From assembly GCF_030123365.1 (NCBI RefSeq), contig NZ_CP126107.1:4611501-4675500 (forward strand): a stretch of DNA of 64,000 nt, written 5' to 3'. The notes beneath the pieces are model-generated. The model was not told where the DNA came from and did no database searches. It saw only the letters and a program-made list of their open reading frames with translations. Position 1 is the first letter of the stretch, and each line of letters opens with the position of its first letter. Below, piece by piece: positions 25,144 to 33,040 of the stretch. A program made the translations under genes and the position numbers. Source of the stretch: Neobacillus sp. SuZ13. Its GTDB lineage: Bacteria > Bacillota > Bacilli > Bacillales > Cytobacillaceae.

Positions 25144-27558
25144 TTAACCCCTTAAAACCGCACCCGCTTTTTCTTCTAACGCTGCAAGTACTCGATTATG
25201 AATCTTCGTTACTTCTTCATCCGTTAACGTACGTTCCGGATCAACATACTTTAAAGAGAATGCAATAGACTTCTTGCCTGCCTCCATCTTATCTCCCTCA
25301 TATAAATCAAACACTTCAGCTTCCTTAAGAAGCGGCGAGCCCGCTGTTACGATAATTTCTTTTAGGGTGCCTGACACCGTTTCTCTGTTTACCACAAGGG
25401 CAATGTCTCTTGTGATGGACGGGAAGCGTGGGATGGCCTGATATTGTAATGCTGGTGTTTCTGCTTCAAGTACTGCTTTCAATGAGAGCTCGTATACGTA
25501 GGTATCCTTTAAATCTAGCTCTTTTTGAACTGTTGGGTGGACTTGGCCGATAAAGCCGATTTTCTCACCGTTTAAGAGTACCTCAGCCGTACGGCCTGGG
25601 TGCATGCCATCTACTTGCGCTTGAACAAATTGAACCTGTTCTAGTAAACCAAGCATAGCAAACATTCCTTCTAGGATTCCTTTAATCACGAAGAAGTCGA
25701 CTGCCTTCTTCTCTCCTTGCCAAGAATGACTTGACCATAGCCCTGTAATAGCGGCAGCTAAGTGTTCTTTTTCTGATGGAAGAGTTTCTGTGCCATTCGC
25801 TAAGAATACAGCCCCAGTTTCATACACACCTAAGCTATCATTTTGACGTGCACTGTTGTATTTTAAAACTTCCAACAACTGTGGCAGAATGCTTAAACGC
25901 AAGATACTGCGCTCTTCACTCATTGGCATTGAAAGACGGATGGTATCTCGCTTTTCAAGCGCGAATTGAGTTGCTTTTTCCTCGCTAGTAAGGGAATAAG
26001 TTACTGCTTGGTACAATCCTGCTCCTTCAAGGTATTGACGAACCATACGGCGTTTCTTCTGGTACTCAGATAACCTTCCAGGGGTTGTTGAACCAATTGG
26101 CAATGTTTTAGGGATGTTGTCGTAGCCGTAAAGACGAGCCACTTCTTCTAGTAAATCTTCTTCAATTTTAATATCACCGCGGCGAGTTGGCGCCGTTACA
26201 GTTACGGTATCCTCCTCAATGCTGATACCAAATTGAAGGCGATCAAAGATATCTTTTACGTCATTCATCACTAGGTCTGTACCAAGAACTCGATTGATTT
26301 TTTCTAAAGTGATAGAAACTACAGCTGGCTCAACTGTCATTGTATCCGCCTCTGCTGCACCTTCTAGTACTTCACCGCCAGCGTATTTTGCCATTAAGTA
26401 GGCAGCTCGATTTCCAGCGGCACGAACACGATTAGGATCAACACCTTTTTCAAAACGCGCGCTCGCTTCACTTCTTAAGCCATGGTCTTTCGAAGCTTTT
26501 CTAACAGTTGCCCCGTTAAAATAAGCGGATTCAAGTAGTACAGTTGTTGTATCTGAAGTTACCTCTGAATTTGCTCCGCCCATGACACCAGCAAGTGCTA
26601 CAGGTTCGGTTCCATTAGTAATAACAAGATGATCAGATGTTAACGTGCGTTCTGCGTCATCCAACGTTACAAATTTCTCCCCATCTGTTGCACGACGGAC
26701 AAGGATTTCTTTTGAACCTAAGCGGTCATAATCAAATGCATGAAGCGGCTGACCATATTCAAGCAGAATGTAATTGGTAATATCGACAACGTTATTGTGC
26801 GGACGAATTCCAGCTGACATTAAGCGAGTTTGCATCCAGAGCGGAGATGGTCCGATTTTTACATTTTTAATGATCTGCGCTACATATAATGGATTATCCT
26901 CTTTTGCTTCGACCGTAATTTTTACATAATCTGATGCTTTTTCAGTTGAAGCTTGCAGGTTCGTTTCAGGAAGTTTAACGTCTCTGCCAAGAATCGCTGC
27001 TACTTCATAAGCAACACCCAGCATGCTCAAACAATCGGCACGGTTAGGTGTTAAGCTAAGTTCAAGAATCTCATCATCTCGATTTAACTCAGCCAGTGCA
27101 TCAACGCCTACTACTGCATCCGCTGGAAAAACAAAGATCCCCTCTGAATACTCTTTCGGAACTACCTTTCCTTCCATACCTAACTCTGTCAGTGAACAGA
27201 TCATTCCGTTCGATTCTTCACCGCGAAGTTTTGCGCGTTTTATTTTAAAATTACCTGGTAATACTGCACCTACTGTTGCCACCGCAACCTTTTGCCCTTG
27301 AGCCACATTTGGCGCACCACAAATGATTTGTACCGGTTGGTCTCCTCCAACATCGACAAGACACTTGCTTAATTTATCCGCATTTGGGTGCTGTTCACGT
27401 TCAAGAACATGACCAACAACAACGCCTTGAATGCCGTCGTTAAGGATTTCGACTCCCTCAACCTCAATACCGCTTTTTGTAATTTTTTCTGCTAATTCAG
27501 CAGCAGTTACTCCAGTTAAATCGATGTAATCTTGGAGCCATTTATAAGAAACGAACAT
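25144..27558 (-). CDS. pheT: Phenylalanyl-tRNA synthetase beta subunit
   Basis: An 804-residue subunit of the alpha2-beta2 enzyme. It has an N-terminal EMAP/tRNA-binding domain (VVGHVLEREQHPNADKL), B3/B4 editing domain, B5 domain and C-terminal anticodon-binding FDX-ACB domain (RFPSITRDIALVV to the end). It lies 51 bp after pheS under the same T-box. Odd point: the codons for VSGT near the C-terminus (25366-25378) are exactly the 13-bp GGTGTCAGGCACC repeat found between genes elsewhere in the window. Confidence 0.97.
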   Translation of the reverse strand: MFVSYKWLQDYIDLTGVTAAELAEKITKSGIEVEGVEILNDGIQGVVVGHVLEREQHPNADKLSKCLVDVGGDQPVQIICGAPNVAQGQKVAVATVGAVLPGNFKIKRAKLRGEESNGMICSLTELGMEGKVVPKEYSEGIFVFPADAVVGVDALAELNRDDEILELSLTPNRADCLSMLGVAYEVAAILGRDVKLPETNLQASTEKASDYVKITVEAKEDNPLYVAQIIKNVKIGPSPLWMQTRLMSAGIRPHNNVVDITNYILLEYGQPLHAFDYDRLGSKEILVRRATDGEKFVTLDDAERTLTSDHLVITNGTEPVALAGVMGGANSEVTSDTTTVLLESAYFNGATVRKASKDHGLRSEASARFEKGVDPNRVRAAGNRAAYLMAKYAGGEVLEGAAEADTMTVEPAVVSITLEKINRVLGTDLVMNDVKDIFDRLQFGISIEEDTVTVTAPTRRGDIKIEEDLLEEVARLYGYDNIPKTLPIGSTTPGRLSEYQKKRRMVRQYLEGAGLYQAVTYSLTSEEKATQFALEKRDTIRLSMPMSEERSILRLSILPQLLEVLKYNSARQNDSLGVYETGAVFLANGTETLPSEKEHLAAAITGLWSSHSWQGEKKAVDFFVIKGILEGMFAMLGLLEQVQFVQAQVDGMHPGRTAEVLLNGEKIGFIGQVHPTVQKELDLKDTYVYELSLKAVLEAETPALQYQAIPRFPSITRDIALVVNRETVSGTLKEIIVTAGSPLLKEAEVFDLYEGDKMEAGKKSIAFSLKYVDPERTLTDEEVTKIHNRVLAALEEKAGAVLRG

Positions 27559-27609
27559 GTCGTCATCCTCCTTTTTTTATTCAACTTCAACGGATTGAAG
27601 CGTTCCAAT

Positions 27610-28647
27610 TTACTCGTGTTTTGAAAATTGTTTTAAGAAACGAACATCATTGGTATAGAAATGTCTGATATCATCGACACCGTACTTTAACATTGCAATC
27701 CGCTCAGGTCCCATACCGAAGGCGAAGCCAGTGTATTTTTTAGAATCGTATCCTGCCATCTCTAGAACGTTAGGATGGACCATTCCTGCTCCAAGAATTT
27801 CGATCCAACCTGTGCGTTTACAAACGCTGCAGCCATGGCCGCCGCAAATTTTACAAGAAATGTCCATTTCAACAGATGGTTCTGTGAAAGGGAAAAAGCT
27901 TGGGCGTAAGCGGATTTCACGATCTTCCCCGAACATTTTTTTCGCAAACACTTCTAAAGTTCCTTTTAGGTCACTCATCCGGATGTTTTCACCGACAACT
28001 AGACCTTCGATTTGCATAAATTGGTGGGAGTGTGTCGCGTCATCATTATCACGGCGGTACACTTTACCTGGGCAAATAATCTTGATCGGACCTTTGCCTT
28101 GGTGCTTCTCCATTGTCCGGGCTTGAACTGGAGAGGTATGAGTACGAAGAAGGATGTCTTCTGTAATATAGAAAGAATCTTGCATATCCCGGGCTGGGTG
28201 GCCCTTCGGTAAATTAAGAGCTTCGAAGTTATAATAATCCTGCTCAACTTCCGGACCTTCTGCTACCTGGTAACCCATACCGATAAATAAGTCTTCAATT
28301 TCTTCAATGATTCTTGTCAGCGGATGATGATTTCCAACCTTCACTGGGCGGCCTGGAAGAGTAACATCGATACTTTCAGAAGCTAACTTTTCTAGGACAG
28401 CAGCTTCTTCTAATCCCTTCTGTTTGGCTTCAATTTTTTCAGCAATCGCTTCACGAACTTCGTTTGCTAGTGCTCCCATAACTGGACGCTCTTCAGCAGA
28501 AAGTTTACCCATGCCACGCAATACTTCCGTAATTGGCCCCTTTTTTCCTAAGTAGGCAACACGGATGTCATTTAATTCTTTTAAGCTTCCGGACTGTTCA
28601 ATTTTTTGAATAGCCTCTTCCTGCAATTCCTTTAAACGTTCTTGCAT
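27610..28647 (-). CDS. pheS: Phenylalanyl-tRNA synthetase alpha subunit
   Basis: A 345-residue class II synthetase catalytic subunit. An N-terminal coiled coil (residues 1-90) precedes the catalytic core with motif 1 region HPLTRIIEEIEDLF, motif 2 GKVYRRDNDDATHSHQFMQIEG and motif 3 FGMGPERIAMLKYG. The ribosome binding site AAGGAGG precedes the ATG. Expression is controlled by a T-box leader; a lone 13-bp repeat sits between the leader terminator and the ribosome binding site. Confidence 0.97.
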   Translation of the reverse strand: MQERLKELQEEAIQKIEQSGSLKELNDIRVAYLGKKGPITEVLRGMGKLSAEERPVMGALANEVREAIAEKIEAKQKGLEEAAVLEKLASESIDVTLPGRPVKVGNHHPLTRIIEEIEDLFIGMGYQVAEGPEVEQDYYNFEALNLPKGHPARDMQDSFYITEDILLRTHTSPVQARTMEKHQGKGPIKIICPGKVYRRDNDDATHSHQFMQIEGLVVGENIRMSDLKGTLEVFAKKMFGEDREIRLRPSFFPFTEPSVEMDISCKICGGHGCSVCKRTGWIEILGAGMVHPNVLEMAGYDSKKYTGFAFGMGPERIAMLKYGVDDIRHFYTNDVRFLKQFSKHE

Positions 28648-28678
28648 GTCAATTCCTCCTTAATAATAATCGGTAATT

Positions 28679-28691
28679 GGTGTCAGGCACC
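28679..28691. repeat. Single-arm copy of the 13-bp GGTGTCAGGCACC repeat
   Basis: Exact copy of the 13-mer seen at 993, 1030, 8363 and 25366, here without a partner arm, in the pheST leader between the T-box terminator and the pheS start. Confidence 0.85.
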
Positions 28692-28699
28692 AAAAAAAC

Positions 28700-28990
28700 A
28701 AAAAAACCCCATCCCTGGAAAGGGACGAGGTTAAAGTTTCGCGGTACCACCCTTGTAAACACGTTATGTAAAACACATTGTGTTCGCTTCATTCGGATAA
28801 CGGCTTATGCCGGCGCATCTTTACACGAAAAGCGGAGTAGCCGGACAGCTATGCTTTTTATCGTGGTCCCGATGCCAACTCAGGAGGTGAACTTCTCTTA
28901 TCGTTTACCATAAAAGTGCTTTCAGTCGCGGCACTTTCTCCCTAAATGGTTTTAAAAATAAGATACTTTTCTCCGTCATCGTCATTTTAT
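28700..28990 (-). ncRNA. T-box leader of pheST
   Basis: The minus-strand leader contains the T-box AGGGTGGTACCGCG (28740-28753) that pairs with the tRNA acceptor end in the antiterminator, and a terminator hairpin CCTCGTCCCTTT / AAGGGATGGGG with a T run (28700-28732). In the stem I specifier loop GAAG-TTC-ACC, the codon UUC at 28889-28891 is the likely Phe specifier. Uncharged tRNA-Phe would switch on pheST. Confidence 0.93.
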
Positions 28991-29007
28991 ATTCCATATT
29001 GTTCATT

Positions 29008-29037
29008 ATTATATAATAATTCTCCATGCAAGGTCAA
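29008..29037 (-). promoter_or_regulatory. SigA promoter of pheST
   Basis: TTGACC (29032-29037) and TATAAT (29008-29013) on the minus strand with an 18-bp spacer, just upstream of the T-box leader. Confidence 0.8.
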
Positions 29038-29049
29038 ACTAGTTTACGC

Positions 29050-29799
29050 CTATTTTTTCAAATAATAAAGGAGGATCCCTGTTGCCACGGCTACATTTAA
29101 TGACTCACTTTTCCCGTAAATCGGGATATAAAGGTTGGCAGTTGTACTAGCAAGAATATCCTTACCGACACCATTTCCTTCATTTCCAACAATTAAGGCA
29201 AACGAGTCACCTATGGAAATATCAGTATATGCAGAAGCACCTTCAAGTGCTGTACCGTAAACAGGAATATTTTTTTCTTGCAGTTTGTCAATCCACTCGT
29301 GAAGGTCCCCTCTAATGATCGGCAAGTGAAAGTGACTTCCTTGTGCGGACCTAAGAACCTTAGAGTTATATATATCTACACTTCCACGTCCAACCACAAC
29401 AGCGTCAATCCCGGCTGCGTCTGCTGTGCGGATCATAGTTCCGAGATTGCCTGGGTCCTGAACTGCGTCAATGAACAGGTAGGTTTTTGCATTACGTACT
29501 TCCGTAGCTGCGATTCGGCACACAGCATAAATTCCTTGCGGTGCCTCTGTATCAGATAGTGAACTCGATATCTCTTCAGTAACTTGTGTTACTGGTGTGG
29601 ATCCAGCATCCCATCGGGAAGGTAAATCCACCTTTTCAGAAACAATGATTTCTAAAATTTGTTCTCCCTGTTTCAGGGCTTCTTCCACTAAATGAAAGCC
29701 TTCCACTAAAAAAGTCCCTGATTTATCCCGCTCTTTTTTCGTTAACAGCTTTTTCCATTGTTTAACTCTCGGATTATTTATTGATTCAATATGCTTCAA
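29050..29799 (-). CDS. ysgA: SPOUT-family RNA 2'-O-methyltransferase (YsgA-like)
   Basis: A 249-residue TrmH/SpoU methyltransferase, predicted to methylate 23S rRNA or tRNA ribose. The N-terminal substrate-binding part (INNPRVKQWKKLLTKKERD, FLVEGFHLVEEAL) precedes the SPOUT domain with QDPGNLGTMIRTADAAG, IVGNEGNGV and LNVAVATGILLYYL (knot and SAM site). TTG at 29799 is chosen as start because AAAGGAGA is 7 bp upstream; the longer open frame to 29937 runs into a dispersed repeat. The exact target is not known. Confidence 0.9.
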   Translation of the reverse strand: MKHIESINNPRVKQWKKLLTKKERDKSGTFLVEGFHLVEEALKQGEQILEIIVSEKVDLPSRWDAGSTPVTQVTEEISSSLSDTEAPQGIYAVCRIAATEVRNAKTYLFIDAVQDPGNLGTMIRTADAAGIDAVVVGRGSVDIYNSKVLRSAQGSHFHLPIIRGDLHEWIDKLQEKNIPVYGTALEGASAYTDISIGDSFALIVGNEGNGVGKDILASTTANLYIPIYGKSESLNVAVATGILLYYLKK

Positions 29800-29889
29800 A
29801 ACCCGCTCTCCTTTTACAATAACGATGATTTTTATATTATAGCCTAATAAAAATACATAATAAAACCAAAAATAGAAAACATATAAAAA

Positions 29890-30009
29890 GAAAAGCGAAA
29901 GCGCCTTGTCCAGGGGAGACAAGCATAAGACAAGCACTGACAGAAGGCGCCGTTTGCCTTCCGAAGTGATTGGCTTATGTCTCGAGCCCCTAGGCGCTGT
30001 AGCTAGACA
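29890..30009. repeat. GCGC-ended dispersed repeat, copy 2
   Basis: About 120 bp between divergent ysgA and sspI, beginning AGAAAAGCGAAAGCGCC and ending AGGCGCTGTAGCTAGACA. The ends match 36943-36978 exactly in the shared part; the interior (GGGAGACAAGCATAAGACA, GAAGGCGCC, TTGGCTTATGTCTCGAGCCC) differs from copies 1 and 4. Confidence 0.85.
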
Positions 30010-30065
30010 GTTCTCCAGGTTCAGAGTTTTAGACTTTATTATTTATTGAAAAGGAGTGCATATAC

Positions 30066-30272
30066 ATGAATTTAAATTTACGTAACGCGATTGTTCACAA
30101 TGTTGCTGGGAATACACAAGATCAATTAGAAGATACGATTGTTGATGCGATTCAAAACGGGGAAGAAAAAATGCTCCCGGGTCTCGGTGTTTTATTTGAA
30201 ATCATTTGGAAAAATTCATCCGAAGAAGAGAAAAAAGAAATGCTCGCTACTCTTGAAAGTGGGTTAAAGTAG
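30066..30272 (+). CDS. sspI: Small acid-soluble spore protein I
   Basis: A 68-residue minor SASP packed in the spore core. The sequence MNLNLRNAIVHNVAGNT, the conserved EDTIVDAIQNGEEKMLPGLG and the ending EEEKKEMLATLESGL match SspI in B. subtilis, as does its place between ysgA and ysdC. A strong AAAAGGAG ribosome binding site precedes the ATG. Forespore (SigG) expression is expected; no clear SigG promoter was found. Confidence 0.95.
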   Translation: MNLNLRNAIVHNVAGNTQDQLEDTIVDAIQNGEEKMLPGLGVLFEIIWKNSSEEEKKEMLATLESGLK

Positions 30273-30287
30273 TCATATGTTTGTTCA

Positions 30288-30322
30288 GGGGCTGTCAATT
30301 GGTTAAGGTTGACAGCTTTTTT
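30288..30322 (+). terminator. Terminator of sspI
   Basis: Hairpin GGGCTGTCAA / TTGACAGCTTTTTTC after the sspI stop. Confidence 0.85.
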
Positions 30323-30384
30323 CTGTAAAGATTTAAACTTTCAGCAAAAATAGATGCAATAATTAACTTCTAACAACAATTCAG

Positions 30385-30525
30385 GCACTCAATAAGCGAA
30401 TTTTTGGGTTCAATCGGCGAATTTGGGCATTCAATCGGCGAATTTTCATGCTCAATCGGCGAATTTCACCTTTCAATCGGCGAATTTCCATGCTCAATCA
30501 GCGAATTTCACCTTTCTATCAGCGA
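30385..30525. repeat. 21-bp tandem repeat array
   Basis: About six and a half units of the form TCAATCGGCGAATTT plus six variable bases. The variable part alternates between CATGC- and CACCTT-type sequence, giving a 42-bp higher-order period in the second half. In the plus frame starting TTG at 30404 it would read as SIGEF-x-x repeats, but no ribosome binding site precedes that TTG. It lies between the convergent terminators of sspI and the M42 peptidase gene. Confidence 0.92.
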
Positions 30526-30539
30526 TTCAAAAACTCGAA

Positions 30540-30572
30540 TAAAAAATCCCCGGCAAAGTTCTACCGGGGACC
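30540..30572 (-). terminator. Terminator of the M42 peptidase gene
   Basis: Hairpin GTCCCCGGTAGAA / CTTTGCCGGGGAT followed by T6 on the minus strand, 10 bp after the stop codon. Confidence 0.88.
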
Positions 30573-30582
30573 CCACAATAAG

Positions 30583-31668
30583 TTATTTAAATGTAATTTT
30601 ATTAACCGTCTCGCGGTCTAAACGCTTGATGACTTCAACAATCAGCTTCACAGCATTTTCGTAATCATCACGATGGAGCATCGCGGCATGGGAATGGATA
30701 TACCTTGTTGCAATAGTAATTGGTAACGCCGGAACCCCATTATGGGTCAAATGGATCGACCCAGCATCCGTACCGCCGCCAGGAATCGATTCGAACTGAT
30801 AGGGAATGCCCAATTCATCAGCTGTGTCGGTCACTAAATCGCGCAACCCTTTATGGGCTACAAGAGAGGCATCATAAATCACAACTTGCGGTCCCTTACC
30901 CATTTTACTCATGGCTTCTCTTTCAGAGACTCCCGGTGTATCGCCGGCAATACCGACATCAACCGCAAAGCCGATATCTGGGTTAATTTTTGCCGCTGCC
31001 GTCTTGGCGCCACGCAAACCAACCTCTTCTTGAACATTTCCGACACCAAAGACAACATTAGGATGGTCTACACTCTTAAGCTGCTTCATCACATCGATGG
31101 CAATGGCACAGCCAATCCGGTTATCCCAAGCTTTAGCTAATAACATCTTTTCATTGTTCATAACGGTGAACTCAAAATATGGAACAACCATATCGCCCGG
31201 TCGAACGCCCCACTCCGTAACTTCCTCACGGCTGGAAGCACCTACATCAATAAACATGTCTTTAATTTCAACAGGTTTCTTGCGTGCTTCTGGTGATAAA
31301 ATATGCGGTGGTTTGGAACCGATAACCCCAGTTACATCTCCCTTTCTCGTAACAATCGTCACGCGTTGCGCGAGCATAACCTGGCCCCACCAGCCGCCAA
31401 CCGGTTGAAAACGAAGAAAACCTTTATCATCAATTTGGGTAATCATGAAGCCAACTTCATCTAAATGACCTGCGACCATAATTTTCGGGCCGCCTTCTTT
31501 ACCTACCTTTTTGGCAATCAAACTGCCAAGTCCATCGGTTGTGAGTTCATCCGCAAATGGTTCTATGTATTTTTTCATAACTTCACGAACTTCACGCTCA
31601 TTACCAGGAATTCCTTTGGCATCTGTTAACTCTTTTAACATCGTCAAGGTTTCATCTAGTTTTGCCAT
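30583..31668 (-). CDS. ysdC: M42-family metallopeptidase (YsdC-like glutamyl/leucyl aminopeptidase)
   Basis: A 361-residue dinuclear metal aminopeptidase of family M42, forming large tetrahedral assemblies in related organisms. Metal-ligand and catalytic segments are AGHLDEVGFM, KAWDNRIGCAIAI, GVGNVQEEVGLRGA, IGFAVDVGIAGDTPG and RYIHSHAAMLHRDD. The ATG at 31668 follows GGGGGCGAA and is preferred to an upstream in-frame start at 31695. Same position as ysdC in B. subtilis. Confidence 0.93.
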   Translation of the reverse strand: MAKLDETLTMLKELTDAKGIPGNEREVREVMKKYIEPFADELTTDGLGSLIAKKVGKEGGPKIMVAGHLDEVGFMITQIDDKGFLRFQPVGGWWGQVMLAQRVTIVTRKGDVTGVIGSKPPHILSPEARKKPVEIKDMFIDVGASSREEVTEWGVRPGDMVVPYFEFTVMNNEKMLLAKAWDNRIGCAIAIDVMKQLKSVDHPNVVFGVGNVQEEVGLRGAKTAAAKINPDIGFAVDVGIAGDTPGVSEREAMSKMGKGPQVVIYDASLVAHKGLRDLVTDTADELGIPYQFESIPGGGTDAGSIHLTHNGVPALPITIATRYIHSHAAMLHRDDYENAVKLIVEVIKRLDRETVNKITFK

Positions 31669-31911
31669 TATTTCGCCCCCTTTATATAGGTACATTTTTT
31701 ATTATACCGAAGTATATTGTAAAGTTACAAATTTCGCCTAATTAGTTGAAATCACTCAGCATCCTTTGAATCTTTAAGAAGTTCATGGAATCTAGGCTTC
31801 ATGGATAACATGTATTTCTATGGAGAATATTAAATAAAAAGGAATACTTTGTAAGGAACGGGTTGTTTTGTAAGTCATAAGCTTTTCTTACTGCAAAAGG
31901 GAGATAAATTA

Positions 31912-33009
31912 ATGATTAAGGAAAAAATTAGTGCAATCCAGCTTGTTTATTTAATGGCAGGCTATGTATTAGGGACGGCGATGATTCTGGGTTTAGGGGC
32001 TGACACGAAGCAGGATGCATGGATCTATATCCTAATTGGCATGGTATCCAGTCTAATATTAATGGTTGTTTATACTCAATTATCAACCTATTATTCAGGG
32101 GATACACTCGTTCAGATGCTGCCAAAGATAATCGGAAGGTTTCTTTCCTTTCCCGTCATCCTGCTTTATATTGTGCATTTTACCTATTCTGCCGCAAGAG
32201 CGTGCAGAGAATTGGGGGATCTGATTGTCACAACCATCTTAACTGAAACCCCCATCTTAGTGGTAATAGGAAGCTTTATGGTGTTAATGATCTATTGTTT
32301 GCTGGGCGGAGTAGAGACTTTGGGGCGAATGGCGGAAATCATCTTTCCTATCTATATTTTTGCACTTATCCTGATTTGGTTTCTCTTATTTAGTGTTGAA
32401 TCATTTGATGTAAAAAATCTAACTCCTGTTTTAGGTAATGGAGTACAACCTTTATTGAAAAAAGCAATTCCAACTGCCATAAACTTCCCATTTGGCGAAA
32501 CCATTGTCATTATGATGTTTTTTCCTTTTTTAAGCAATAAAAAACAAATAAGAAAGATAGGATTGTCTGCTCTAGTAATTGGAGGAATCCTATTAACAGT
32601 TAATTCTATTATGATGCTTTCTACGCTAGGACCGGAAATTTACAGCAGAGATCTTTTTACCTTGCTTGCTGCAACTCAAATGGTTTCTGTTGCAGATTTT
32701 CTTGAGCGGTTTGATGCCCTTGTTATTTTAATGATGGTAGCAGGAGTATTTTTTAAGGTGGGCGGATTTACATTCGGTGCTTCCATTGCCATATCTCAAT
32801 TATTCAAGTTAAAACAAACTCGTTCCGTACTGATATCACTAGGGTTAATTATTACCCCATTATCACTCATAACCTCATCTAATTATGTTGAACATATAGA
32901 TTTTGGATTTAAGTTTTTTGTTCCATATTTTTTAACTCTATTACAAATCATTGTGCCGATTTTATTACTTTTCACCGCAATGATTCGTAAAAAATTGGGC
33001 CTTTTATAG
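31912..33009 (+). CDS. GerA-family germinant receptor B subunit (permease-like)
   Basis: A 365-residue inner-membrane protein with about ten hydrophobic helices, of the GerAB/APC-superfamily spore germination permease type. It starts IKEKISAIQLVYLMAGYVLG, and the FPFGETIVIMMFFPF segment is typical. It likely contributes the germinant pocket of a spore receptor. It is the first gene of a plus-strand operon (B, A, C, small ORF). Which receptor it belongs to cannot be told from the sequence alone. Confidence 0.92.
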   Translation: MIKEKISAIQLVYLMAGYVLGTAMILGLGADTKQDAWIYILIGMVSSLILMVVYTQLSTYYSGDTLVQMLPKIIGRFLSFPVILLYIVHFTYSAARACRELGDLIVTTILTETPILVVIGSFMVLMIYCLLGGVETLGRMAEIIFPIYIFALILIWFLLFSVESFDVKNLTPVLGNGVQPLLKKAIPTAINFPFGETIVIMMFFPFLSNKKQIRKIGLSALVIGGILLTVNSIMMLSTLGPEIYSRDLFTLLAATQMVSVADFLERFDALVILMMVAGVFFKVGGFTFGASIAISQLFKLKQTRSVLISLGLIITPLSLITSSNYVEHIDFGFKFFVPYFLTLLQIIVPILLLFTAMIRKKLGLL

Positions 33010-33040
33010 TCTCATTTAATCAATAAGGGTGGTACGTTCA

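Noticed and set aside
28677..28913. 78-codon plus-strand frame opposite the pheS leader.
   Set aside because: Antisense to the T-box; its length comes from the conserved RNA sequence, not from coding.
29800..29937. N-terminal hydrophobic extension of the RNA methyltransferase.
   Set aside because: It is translated repeat and AT-rich leader; the TTG at 29799 has an AAAGGAGA site and gives the family-typical start.
30385..30525. Considered as a CRISPR array.
   Set aside because: Units are 21 bp with only 6 variable bases that alternate between two forms; there are no unique spacers and no cas genes.
30404..30664. 86-codon plus frame reading through the 21-bp tandem array (SIGEF repeats).
   Set aside because: No ribosome site, a TTG start inside the array, and its second half runs antisense through the ysdC terminator and 3' end. 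Better explained as a DNA repeat.
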